Notes: generated from the letters alone by a model not told the origin. A stretch of DNA of 13,049 nt from Akkermansia muciniphila (GCA_945872195.1 CAMBZO010000032.1:1-13049), one strand, 5' to 3'; numbered from the stretch's first letter, positions 7,631 to 13,049 are shown. Program-made: numbers and translations.

Positions 7631-9013
7631 TCAGGCGTATCTCGTCGAGCGATGCTCCGGCTTGAAGAACTCCATCAGCAGCCGGTCCACCTGCAGCAGC
7701 GCGTCGCGCGTGAGCACGATGCGGTCGCCGTCCACGGTGAGGCAGCCCCAGTCCTTGAGCAGCGCCAGCGCGGCGGCGAACTGCTCCAACGGGTCGGTGC
7801 CGAACTTTGCTTTGAAGCTGGCGCGGCTGTTGGAACCCAGCTTGAGCATCAGCATGAACTCGCGGATGTAGCGTTCGTCGGGCTTCGTCGGGTAGGCGCG
7901 GAAGATGGGCAACTCGCCGGCGTTCACCTTCGCGAGATACGGGTCGAAGTCCGCCTGGTTCTGGTAGTGGACGCCATTGATGTGGCCGAAGCTCGCCACG
8001 CCCACGGAGAGTAAATCAGCGCCGGAGAAGAGGCCCTCGCGATAGAGGAACTTCACCTTGTTCGCGTCGCGCACGACGGTGCTGGTGCTGTTCACCGCGT
8101 AGCCGACCTTCTCGAACTCGCAGAAGGCGTAGTCCACCCAGCGGCGCTTGGTCTCCCAGTCGGCCACCGGCGCGACGAGCTGGCCCTGCGCCTTCATCTG
8201 CTGGTAGATGCCCGTGTTGTAGGGCACTTCCATCTGATAGACCGTGAGCGAGTCGGGCTGGAGCGCGACGGCCTTGGCGACGGTTTCAATCCACTTCTCC
8301 TCGGTCTCCTCGACCATGCCGGCGATGAGGTCAATGTTGATTTGCGGGAAGCCGATTTCGCGCGCGTAGGCGTAGGCGCGGGCGATTTCTTTCGAGCGAT
8401 GCGCGCGGCCGTTGATTTCGAGGATGTGGTCGTCGAAGTGCTCGATGCCGAGCGAAAGGCGCGTGACGCCGAGGTCGCGGATGGCGCGGAGCTTGTGGTC
8501 GGTGAGCGTGCCCGGCTCAGCCTCGAAGGTGACTTCCTCTGCGTCATCCCACGGCAGCAGGCGCTTCATGCCGTCGGTCAAATACTTGAGCTGGTCGGGG
8601 CTGAGGTAGCTGGGCGTGCCGCCACCGAAGTAGATGAACTTGGGCTTGCGCCCGCCGATGAAGGGCTTGCCCGCATACATCTCCAGCTCGCGCAGAACGG
8701 CGTCCACGTAGCCCTTGATGGCGGCGGAGTCCTTATCCGTATAGACCTTGAAGTAGCAAAAGTGGCAACGCTTCCGGCAAAAGGGGATGTGGGTGTAGAG
8801 GCCGAGGGGGACGGGGGGGAGTTGAGAGTTGAGCGTTGAGCGTTGAGCAGGCGGGCGCTCCAGTGCGGCGTGTAGCTCTGGCAAGAACTCCGGCTTCCAA
8901 AACGAGAACGGCGGGTAGTTAGTGACGAAGTAGTTGCCCGCCGTGGTCGCCAAGTGGGCGGGCGGCGGCGCGTGCTCTGCGGTGATGTCGGTGGGAGATT
9001 CGGTGGCGGTCAT
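7631..9013 (-). CDS. HemW-like (coproporphyrinogen III oxidase-like) radical SAM protein
   Basis: A 460-residue radical SAM enzyme. After an N-terminal region of about 70 residues comes LYTHIPFCRKRCHFCYF (72-88) with the cluster cysteines C79, C83 and C86, then YFGGGTPSYLS, the TFEAEPGTLT glutamate motif, RLSLGIEHFDDHIL and INIDLIAG as in HemW. The C-terminal part (YIREFMLMLKLG) also matches. It differs from true HemW: the usual CPYCDF is CHFCYF and the YGLPGQ segment reads AGMVEE, so heme insertion is not assured. Its place ahead of chorismate-lyase-like and halogenase genes suggests a pathway enzyme. Codons 56-64 are a heptanucleotide repeat, and residues 14-35 are duplicated upstream in the remnant at 9629-9769. 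The start at 9013 lies 15 bp after the DUF5615 gene. The alternative is a housekeeping heme chaperone. Confidence 0.82.
   Translation of the reverse strand: MTATESPTDITAEHAPPPAHLATTAGNYFVTNYPPFSFWKPEFLPELHAALERPPAQRSTLNSQLPPVPLGLYTHIPFCRKRCHFCYFKVYTDKDSAAIKGYVDAVLRELEMYAGKPFIGGRKPKFIYFGGGTPSYLSPDQLKYLTDGMKRLLPWDDAEEVTFEAEPGTLTDHKLRAIRDLGVTRLSLGIEHFDDHILEINGRAHRSKEIARAYAYAREIGFPQINIDLIAGMVEETEEKWIETVAKAVALQPDSLTVYQMEVPYNTGIYQQMKAQGQLVAPVADWETKRRWVDYAFCEFEKVGYAVNSTSTVVRDANKVKFLYREGLFSGADLLSVGVASFGHINGVHYQNQADFDPYLAKVNAGELPIFRAYPTKPDERYIREFMLMLKLGSNSRASFKAKFGTDPLEQFAAALALLKDWGCLTVDGDRIVLTRDALLQVDRLLMEFFKPEHRSTRYA
8821..8848 (-). repeat. Four-unit heptanucleotide tandem repeat inside the radical SAM gene
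   Basis: Four adjacent 7-mers, GTTGAG followed by A once and C three times on the plus strand, lie entirely within the coding sequence and encode the linker STLNSQL between the N-terminal segment and the radical SAM core. A G7 run at 8813-8819 adjoins it. The unit is not a multiple of three, so gain or loss of one copy would shift the frame ahead of the catalytic domain. Similar CTCAAC-rich repeats are, to my recollection, common as spacer or linker DNA in Verrucomicrobiota. Confidence 0.85.
8907..8976 (-). repeat. Direct repeat A, copy 1 (radical SAM 5' coding region)
   Basis: Seventy bases in the 5' part of the radical SAM gene match 9660-9729 at a spacing of 753 bp. I count three mismatches (8921, 8942, 8953), all synonymous, so the encoded peptide (within residues 14-35) is unchanged. 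The two copies flank the DUF433/DUF5615 module. Confidence 0.95.
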
Positions 9014-9028
9014 GGGAGATGATGGGTT

Positions 9029-9394
9029 TCAGTTCAGCGGCAGGCGGCGCACGCGAAAGCCTGCATCCTCGACGGTCACGATGGCTCCGGTTTCCAGCAA
9101 CGATCCTATTTGAGCGATGACGCGGAACAACTTGGGATTCACGGAGCCGGAGCGGGCATCATGCACACGGAAGATAACCACGCTCGGCAAGGCGGTGCTG
9201 GCTTGCGTGGCGATGCCGCTGAAATCCAAGTCGAACGTCAGCACAATCCGGCCCTCGCGCCCCGCCTTGGCGAAGATGTCGGCGTCGGCCATGCGATGAA
9301 GTCCCTCCTCGCGCAGATGCGTCGCGTCGTGCCTGGCGGCTCGCAGTGCCGCGACGGTCAGCAACGAAACGCCCATGTCGGCCAGAAACTTCAT
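9029..9394 (-). CDS. DUF5615 PIN-like toxin of a toxin-antitoxin pair
   Basis: A 121-residue protein of the DUF5615 (Mut7-C-like PIN) family. The acidic residues expected of a PIN-like nuclease are visible: D6 in MKFLADMGVS, D37/D39 in MADADIF, and D55/D57 in VLTFDLDFS. The family is paired with DUF433 antitoxins and is thought to cleave RNA. Its ATG overlaps the DUF433 stop by four bases (ATGA, 9391-9394), which implies translational coupling. Its stop lies 15 bp before the radical SAM start, so the module is probably co-transcribed with that gene. It is complete and shows no sign of decay. Length is normal for the family. Family assignment is strong; toxicity is inferred. Confidence 0.88.
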   Translation of the reverse strand: MKFLADMGVSLLTVAALRAARHDATHLREEGLHRMADADIFAKAGREGRIVLTFDLDFSGIATQASTALPSVVIFRVHDARSGSVNPKLFRVIAQIGSLLETGAIVTVEDAGFRVRRLPLN

Positions 9395-9621
9395 GCAGCT
9401 TGTTGGGCGAACAGATGAACTTCCTCATTGGCCAGACCGGCCGTGTAGCGGAGGGCCTCGCTAATATCTTCCCGCGTGAGGTCGGGATACTCGGCGATGA
9501 TTTGGGCTGGCGTCATCTCGTTGGCGACGAGGTTGACGACGAGTGAAACCGGGATGCGCAGCCCGCGAATGCAGGCGCGTCCGGCCATGATGTGCGGCTC
9601 GTGGGTGATGCGGGGGAACAT
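9391..9621 (-). CDS. DUF433 antitoxin-like DNA-binding protein
   Basis: A 76-residue DUF433 protein with the usual layout: an N-terminal strand region (HEPHIMAGRACIRGLRIPVSLVV, residues 7-29, read here in two halves HEPHIMAGRAC and IRGLRIPVSLVV), then a helix-turn-helix-like MTPAQIIAEYPDLTREDI and EALRYTAGLA. These proteins act as antitoxins for DUF5615 PIN-like toxins, presumably neutralising them and repressing their own promoter. It precedes and overlaps the toxin gene by four bases. Upstream, only 7 bp separate it from the stop of the short remnant at 9629. No clear Shine-Dalgarno sequence is seen. A tandem 9-mer (TAGAGTTT plus one base, 9621-9637) overlaps its start codon and could be an operator half-site or chance. 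Confidence 0.87.
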   Translation of the reverse strand: MFPRITHEPHIMAGRACIRGLRIPVSLVVNLVANEMTPAQIIAEYPDLTREDISEALRYTAGLANEEVHLFAQQAA

Positions 9622-9628
9622 AGAGTTT

Positions 9629-9769
9629 CTAGAGTTTTGGGTTGGTTGATAGCGGAGTCAACGGCGGGTAGTTGGTGACGAAGTAGTTGCCCGCGGTGGT
9701 CGCCAGGTGGGCGGGCGGCGGCGCGTGCTGCGCACCGGGTGGAAGCGGGGCGATGGTGATGGTGCTCAT
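9629..9769 (-). pseudogene. Orphan 5' fragment of the radical SAM gene
   Basis: A 46-residue open frame starting MSTITIAPLPPGAQ. Residues 15-36 (HAPPPAH through NYFVTNYPP) are identical to residues 14-35 of the radical SAM protein downstream. After NYPP the two diverge and this copy stops at once. It is not a second enzyme but a spare or original N-terminus cut off from its body by the DUF433/DUF5615 module. Its ATG lies 17 bp after the stop of the propeller-gene remnant, the spacing expected in an intact operon, so this may be the ancestral start of the radical SAM gene. It may still be translated as a leader peptide ahead of DUF433. Confidence 0.8.
9660..9729 (-). repeat. Direct repeat A, copy 2
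   Basis: Matches 8907-8976 at 67 of 70 positions. Identity ends abruptly on both sides: at 9659 (C against G) and at 9730 (G against C). It forms the outer boundary of the DUF433/DUF5615 insertion. Confidence 0.95.
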
Positions 9770-9786
9770 TCTGGCTGCGAAGAGAT

Positions 9787-9888
9787 TTACTTGGCTGGTT
9801 TGACCCCGAAACAATACGCGCTCCCGTCCTCGCTGCCGATGATCACCTTGCCATCGGCCACGGCGGAAAAGATAAGTTGCGCGTTCAT
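9787..9888 (-). pseudogene. Orphan 3' fragment of the PQQ-like propeller gene
   Basis: A 33-residue open frame whose second half (ADGKVIIGSEDGSAYCFG, then VKPAK and a TAA stop) reproduces the C-terminus of the propeller protein encoded at 10554-11747 (SDGKVIIGSEDGSVYCFG, then TKVK). Upstream of that the sequence is unrelated and happens to supply an ATG at 9888, 10 bp after the antitoxin-like gene. The best reading is that this is the original 3' end of the propeller gene, displaced by the PIN/antitoxin module, while the full gene now ends in a near-copy. It could be translated as a short peptide but is too small to form a propeller blade. Confidence 0.8.
9806..9866 (-). repeat. Direct repeat B, copy 2
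   Basis: Sixty-one bases match 10570-10630 at a spacing of 764 bp with three mismatches (9818, 9853, 9858), two of which change the encoded residue (A/V and A/S). The two copies flank the PIN toxin/antitoxin pair. Confidence 0.95.
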
Positions 9889-9898
9889 GGGGCTTCGC

Positions 9899-10081
9899 TC
9901 AGGCCACCAGCTTTGCAGGCGCACGGCGGCGGGGCAGCTTCACGAACTTCCAGCCCTGCTTCTTCAACTCGGCGGCGTAACGGCGATGGTCCGCGAAGAT
10001 GGCGTCGATGTCGTAGTTGAACTGCTTCGCGTGCTCGTCTCGGATACGGCGGATTTCATCCAGGATGGATTCAGTTTTCAT
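9899..10081 (-). CDS. Small antitoxin-like protein paired with the PIN toxin
   Basis: A 60-residue charged protein: ILDEIRRIRDEHAKQFNYDIDAIF, read as a helix (residues 6-16) followed by HAKQFNYDIDAIFADHR (17-33), then AAELKKQGWKFVKLP and a basic tail PRRRAPAK. It resembles the short proteins commonly encoded next to PIN-domain genes of this type in Planctomycetota, Cyanobacteria and Verrucomicrobiota, where they are presumed antitoxins. No Pfam name comes to mind. Its ATG overlaps the toxin stop (ATGA, 10078-10081), so it is translated after the toxin, the reverse of the DUF433/DUF5615 order. It ends 10 bp before the propeller remnant. A role as antitoxin is inferred from context and size. 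Confidence 0.72.
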   Translation of the reverse strand: MKTESILDEIRRIRDEHAKQFNYDIDAIFADHRRYAAELKKQGWKFVKLPRRRAPAKLVA

Positions 10082-10557
10082 GGTTGGGGCATCCTTAGTT
10101 CGTGGGGTGTGCAGATGATAGGACAGCGATAGCCTTCAGCGGAACACAGGCCTTCCATCTTCGGACGCATCACGGCGTTCGCGATGTGGCGGCAGTTCCA
10201 TGTCAGCAGGTAGTTCATCCCCTGCACCGCCGCAATGGCGATGTGGGCGGCGTCATCGGCAGCCTTGGCTGGCAACGCCATGTTCCTCAGCAGAACCACG
10301 GCAAGCGCTTTGGCCTCCGAATCCGCCTCAAAAGTCGTCATCCCTTGCAGCACGGCCAACCGCCGTTTCACCGCATCGGGGTCGCCAGCGGAAGCCTCGC
10401 GGATGACGATGTCGGATACGAACAAATCAAAGGCCTCACGCTCCGTGGTCCACCATTTCTTGGTCAACGCCGTCATGCCTACTGCCACGGCGTCGCGGGA
10501 AGGCCGCGCGGTGAGGAAGCTCACCACGGACGTTTCGAGATAAACCTTTGGCTTCAT
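10078..10557 (-). CDS. PIN-domain (VapC-like) toxin
   Basis: A 159-residue PIN-domain protein. It opens with VYLETSVVSFLTARPS, where glutamate E8 takes the place of the usual first aspartate. It continues with LFVSDIVIREASAGDP (E54) and LPAKAADDAAHIAIA (D101/D102), and ends the fold with YLLTWNCRHIAN, where N121 replaces the usual last aspartate. These variants are typical of this PIN subgroup as I recall it, so activity is plausible; the likely target is RNA. The start at 10557 is chosen because it gives the standard N-terminus and an ATGA overlap with the stop of the propeller gene; a much longer upstream frame is a shadow of that gene. Toxin first, antitoxin second, both overlapping by four bases. 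Confidence 0.85.
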   Translation of the reverse strand: MKPKVYLETSVVSFLTARPSRDAVAVGMTALTKKWWTTEREAFDLFVSDIVIREASAGDPDAVKRRLAVLQGMTTFEADSEAKALAVVLLRNMALPAKAADDAAHIAIAAVQGMNYLLTWNCRHIANAVMRPKMEGLCSAEGYRCPIICTPHELRMPQP

Positions 10558-11747
10558 TTCACTTTGGTGCCGAAACAATACACGCTCCCGTCCTCGCTGC
10601 CGATGATCACCTTGCCGTCGGACACGGCGGGCGACGCGGCGAGGCCCTGGCCTATTTCGTAGCTCCACAATTCCTTGCCGTCCGCCAGCGACACGAGGTA
10701 GAGCCGCCCGTCCTCGGAGCCGACGACGACCTTGCCGTCGCAGATGACGGGAGAGCTGTCCACCTTGCCGCGCGTGCCGAAGGTCCAGAGCGCCTCGCCG
10801 TCCTTCGTGCGGAGGCAGTGCAGGCGCTTGTCGCGCCCGCCAATGAGCATCCGGTCGCCCAACACCGCCGGGGAGGAAACGTAGGCGAAGGCACGGTCGC
10901 GGTAGCTCCAAAGGTTCGTGCCCTTCGCCACGTCCACGCAGAAGACCTGGTTCTCAAAGTGGCCGCCATAGACGCGGCCATCCGCCACCGCCACGGAGCC
11001 GAGGATGGGCGCGCCGATTTCCAGTTCCTTGACCTTCGCGCCGTTGGTCAGCGCGACGATGTGCAGCATCGCGTCGCAGCCACCGAGGGCGGTCAGGCCT
11101 TGGAAGACGGCGGGCGTGCCGTTGATGCCGCTGCCGGTCTCATAGACCCAGTTGGATTTCCCGGTCGCGGCGGCGAGGCAGTAGAGCCTCGCGTCGTGGC
11201 AGCCGAAGATGACGTTCCAGTCCTTGCCATTGGGCGCGCGGACGAGGTTGGGCGAGCCGGGCATCTTGTCGCCGATGGCAAACTTCCAGACTTGTTTTCC
11301 GGTCTTGGCGTCGAGCGCGTAGAACATCGGCTCGTCCGAGCCGAACAGGACTCGTCCGTCGTGGACCAGCGGCGAGGACTCGACGCTGCCGCCGGTCTTG
11401 AAGGCCCAGTTCGTCTTCCCCGTGGCCAGCGCCAGCGAGTAGAGGAAGCCGTCGTCCGAGCCGACGAACACGTTTCCGCCCACGATGGCGGCGGAAGACT
11501 TCACGGGGCCGCCGGTCTTGAAGCTCCAGAGCAAGTCGAGTTTAGCGGCGAGTTTGCCCTCGGCGACACCGCGCAACTCCGGTCCGCCGCGATACTGCGG
11601 CCAGTCGACGGCGGCAAGGGGGAGCGCAGCCTCAGTTGGGGCCAGGGGCTTGGTGGCGAGCGGTTCTGGAGCGCGGCGAGCTGACAACAAGAGAATCGCT
11701 GCCGCAGTCAGCGCGAGGGTGAGGGGAAGGAGCAGCGTCTTTTTCAT
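10554..11747 (-). CDS. Exported PQQ-like beta-propeller protein
   Basis: A 397-residue protein with a signal peptide or N-terminal anchor (MKKTLLLPLTLALTAAAI, no lipobox cysteine), then the DWPQYRGG motif and successive blades of the form W.F.TGG.V.SSP.V..G.V.VGS.DG..Y.L, about seven of them, ending in SDGKVIIGSEDGSVYCFG. These propellers resemble the PQQ-dependent dehydrogenase fold and BamB but often lack PQQ and serve as binding scaffolds. No catalytic residues are evident. The start at 11747 is set at the signal peptide; an ATG at 11792 adds 15 residues before it. Its stop overlaps the PIN toxin start. Part of its 3' end is duplicated at 9806-9866. A role with the downstream cassette is possible but unproven. 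Confidence 0.88.
   Translation of the reverse strand: MKKTLLLPLTLALTAAAILLLSARRAPEPLATKPLAPTEAALPLAAVDWPQYRGGPELRGVAEGKLAAKLDLLWSFKTGGPVKSSAAIVGGNVFVGSDDGFLYSLALATGKTNWAFKTGGSVESSPLVHDGRVLFGSDEPMFYALDAKTGKQVWKFAIGDKMPGSPNLVRAPNGKDWNVIFGCHDARLYCLAAATGKSNWVYETGSGINGTPAVFQGLTALGGCDAMLHIVALTNGAKVKELEIGAPILGSVAVADGRVYGGHFENQVFCVDVAKGTNLWSYRDRAFAYVSSPAVLGDRMLIGGRDKRLHCLRTKDGEALWTFGTRGKVDSSPVICDGKVVVGSEDGRLYLVSLADGKELWSYEIGQGLAASPAVSDGKVIIGSEDGSVYCFGTKVK
10570..10630 (-). repeat. Direct repeat B, copy 1 (3' end of propeller gene)
   Basis: Lies 14 bp inside the propeller gene from its stop overlap and encodes the last blade strand. Matches 9806-9866 at 58 of 61 positions. Because many propeller blades resemble one another I compared other blades: none approaches this nucleotide identity, so the match is a copy of this end and not blade similarity. 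Confidence 0.93.
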
Positions 11748-11891
11748 GGCCGATGACGCAGGCAGCATCGGCCGGTGGACGGGGTTTGGCAACCAGTTAT
11801 TACCTACACGTAGTAGTTTTAAGCACGGTCAGGAACCGATGTTCGACCAAGCGGACTGGTAGTCCGCGCTCACCCACTGGACGACTTCGGA
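11748..11891 (-). other. Intergenic gap with possible promoter ahead of the propeller gene
   Basis: This 144-bp gap is the largest clean break in the minus-strand gene run. It holds an AT-rich patch (about 11797-11823) unlike the surrounding GC-rich DNA; on the minus strand it reads CTTAAAACTACTACGTG and then TAGGTAATAAC. It would be a sensible place for a promoter driving the propeller gene and the toxin and cassette genes beyond it. I could not find a convincing pair of -35 and -10 boxes at normal spacing, so this is only a location guess. Confidence 0.25.
11851..11867. repeat. Perfect GCGGACT hairpin, possible dispersed intergenic repeat
   Basis: GCGGACT and AGTCCGC form a perfect 7-bp stem around a 3-nt GGT loop, 24 bp downstream of the MCE gene stop. 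No U-run follows on the minus strand, so it is not a classic rho-independent terminator, although it could protect the 3' end. From memory, closely similar GCGGACTGGTAGTCCGC units recur between genes in Verrucomicrobiota; a count in the source genome would settle that. Confidence 0.5.
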
Positions 11892-13049
11892 TCAGAATAG
11901 GCCGTTCAGTGCGATGCCCAGCACGCTCAAAGGGCCCTGGTCTTCGAGGCCTTCCGTGGCCTTGTCGAGTTTCTGGAGGGTCATCTTGGCGTTCTTGAAG
12001 AGGCTGTCGTCGTTGACGAGTTTACCGACGCTGCCTTGCCCCTTGTTAATCTTTTGCATGATCTCGCGCAGGTTGCTCATGGCCAGCGTGGTCTCGTTGT
12101 AGAGCGCCTCGTCCTTGAGCAACTTGCCCAGAGAGCCTTTGCCGGCCTGCAGGTCGGAACGCACATCGGTCAGCGTCTGCTTGGCCACGAGCAGTGTGTC
12201 GCTGGCGTTGGTCAAGGCCCTGCGGGCGTCGCCGAAGACTTCCTTCACATCGGTGACAGCAACACGTGCGTCGGTCATGACGCCCTTCATGTCGCCAATC
12301 GCATTGTTGACGTTGGTGAACGTGCCCTTCACGTCGCCGATGGCTCCCTTGGCGTCGGCCAGAAAGATTTGGGCATCGGCGGCGGTCTTGTTCAGCGTGT
12401 CCACGGTCTTGAGCGTGGACTGGTAGAGCGTGTCGTCGCTGATGAGCTTGCCGATGGTGCCCTCGCCCTTGGCGATGCGGTCGGAGACGGTCTGGAGGTT
12501 TCCAAGCACGGCGGTGAGCTTCGGGCTTTTGACCTCGTTGAAGTCCTTGAAAAAGGAGGTCACCGGGCCCAGCACGTTTTGGATGCTGTCGCCGCTGAAG
12601 CTCTTGGTGAGGTTCTCGATTCCGACGGCGGCGTTGTCGAGCTTCTGCATCATCGCGGAGAAGTCGGGCTGCTCGGCGGTCAGGATGACGCTGTCGGGCG
12701 TGAGGTTCGGGACGGTGGCCGTGCCCAGGTTGATGGAGACGAAGTTCTGCCCCATGAGACCGGCGAACTTGATGGTGGCCTTGGCGTCGGTTTTCACCTC
12801 GGCGAGTGGGTCCAACTTCATCGTCACTTTCACCCGGCCCTGCTCGAAGCTGATCTTCTCGACCTTGCCGATGGGCACGCCGGCCATCTTGACGGCGTCG
12901 CCGACTTTGAGTTCCTGCGCGGTGTTGAACAGGCCGTGGAGCCGGTAACCCTTCTTGAAGAAGTCCGTGCCGCCAGCCATTTCGAGGAGGACCACCGCCG
13001 CGACAACGACGAGCGCGACGAACATGCCGAGTTTGGTTTCGAGGGAGGT
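11892..13049 (-). CDS. MCE/MlaD-family lipid-transport substrate-binding protein (5' end outside window)
   Basis: The frame is open at the right window edge (TSLETKLG before the first ATG at 13025), so the start lies beyond it; 385 residues are visible. A membrane anchor (FVALVVVAAVVLL) is followed by an MCE domain: FFKKGYRLHGLF, LKVGDAVKMAGVPIGKV and TIKFAGLMGQNFVSINLG. A long helical C-terminal region (about residue 130 on) has three copies of a G.G..GKL..D..L block. MlaD proteins form hexameric rings in the inner membrane that pass phospholipids across the periplasm with an MlaFE-type ABC transporter, whose genes are expected just outside the window. The last residues (LGIALNGLF) are hydrophobic, a common end in long MCE proteins. 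The 144-bp gap and hairpin after it separate it from the propeller gene. Confidence 0.88.
   Translation of the reverse strand, partial: TSLETKLGMFVALVVVAAVVLLEMAGGTDFFKKGYRLHGLFNTAQELKVGDAVKMAGVPIGKVEKISFEQGRVKVTMKLDPLAEVKTDAKATIKFAGLMGQNFVSINLGTATVPNLTPDSVILTAEQPDFSAMMQKLDNAAVGIENLTKSFSGDSIQNVLGPVTSFFKDFNEVKSPKLTAVLGNLQTVSDRIAKGEGTIGKLISDDTLYQSTLKTVDTLNKTAADAQIFLADAKGAIGDVKGTFTNVNNAIGDMKGVMTDARVAVTDVKEVFGDARRALTNASDTLLVAKQTLTDVRSDLQAGKGSLGKLLKDEALYNETTLAMSNLREIMQKINKGQGSVGKLVNDDSLFKNAKMTLQKLDKATEGLEDQGPLSVLGIALNGLF
11991..12467 (-). repeat. Three glycine-rich repeats in the MCE protein tail
   Basis: The blocks GEGTIGKLISDDTLY (about 12420-12467), GKGSLGKLLKDEALY (about 12093-12143) and GQGSVGKLVNDDSLF (about 11991-12041) share the pattern G.G..GKL..D..L and punctuate a helical, hydrophobically periodic tail. 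Between the first two lies a run of short helical units (DVKGTFTNVNNAIGDMKG and similar). Such blocks are known in long MlaD homologues and probably set the length or stacking of the tail. Confidence 0.8.

Noticed and set aside
9629..9888. Two novel small genes
   Set aside because: Both short frames are explained by near-identical duplicated ends of the neighbouring propeller and radical SAM genes.
10548..11684. 378-residue plus-strand open frame
   Set aside because: Mirror frame of the beta-propeller gene; its apparent repeats only reflect the blades on the other strand.
11851..11867. Rho-independent terminator of the MCE gene
   Set aside because: The stem is good, but no U-rich tract follows it on the transcribed strand.
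1..13049. tRNA, rRNA or CRISPR array
   Set aside because: No cloverleaf-like, rRNA-like or regularly spaced repeat sequence was seen. The only repeats are the pairs, the heptamer array and the MCE blocks listed.

Overview
This is a GC-rich bacterial window that looks like Verrucomicrobiota, possibly the Pedosphaera/Limisphaera side; Planctomycetota is the main alternative. The evidence is family content: a sulfatase, a DUF1552 protein and a cytochrome c/PA14/DUF1592-1588-1585 protein in a row, a PQQ-like beta-propeller protein with the WPQYRG-type start common in that superphylum, and several PIN-type toxin modules. Shine-Dalgarno sequences are weak throughout. Apart from a transposase remnant at the left edge, every gene is on the minus strand, so the biological order runs from high to low coordinates.

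Layout in transcription order. (1) 13049-11892: an MCE/MlaD-type lipid-transport subunit, cut by the window edge, followed by a 144-bp gap with an AT-rich patch and a perfect hairpin. (2) 11747-10554: an exported PQQ-like beta-propeller protein. (3) 10557-9899: a PIN-domain toxin followed by a small antitoxin-like protein, coupled to the gene before it by an ATGA overlap. (4) 9888-9629: two short gene remnants lying back to back, namely the 3' end of the propeller gene and the 5' end of the radical SAM gene. (5) 9621-9029: a DUF433/DUF5615 toxin-antitoxin pair. (6) 9013-5772: a compact three-gene cassette of a HemW-like radical SAM protein, a chorismate-lyase-like protein and a flavin-dependent halogenase-like monooxygenase. 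(7) 5730-614: cytochrome c/PA14/DUF1592-family protein, Tat-exported DUF1552 protein and sulfatase, a conserved envelope or degradation set. (8) 776-1, plus strand: a truncated DUF4338 (DruA-like)/ISAs1-type transposase joined in frame to an unrecognised coding tail.

Two features stand out. First, each toxin-antitoxin module is bracketed by direct repeats of 61-70 bp copied from the end of the neighbouring gene: the radical SAM 5' end for the DUF433/DUF5615 module, the propeller 3' end for the PIN module. The 9660-9866 segment between them still looks like the original propeller-to-radical-SAM junction. The simplest reading is that two toxin modules entered either side of one intergenic junction, each with a spare copy of the gene end so that both neighbours stayed intact. 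Second, the radical SAM / chorismate-lyase-like / halogenase cassette suggests a small route to a halogenated aromatic compound. The radical SAM gene also carries a four-unit heptanucleotide repeat whose length changes would shift its reading frame.
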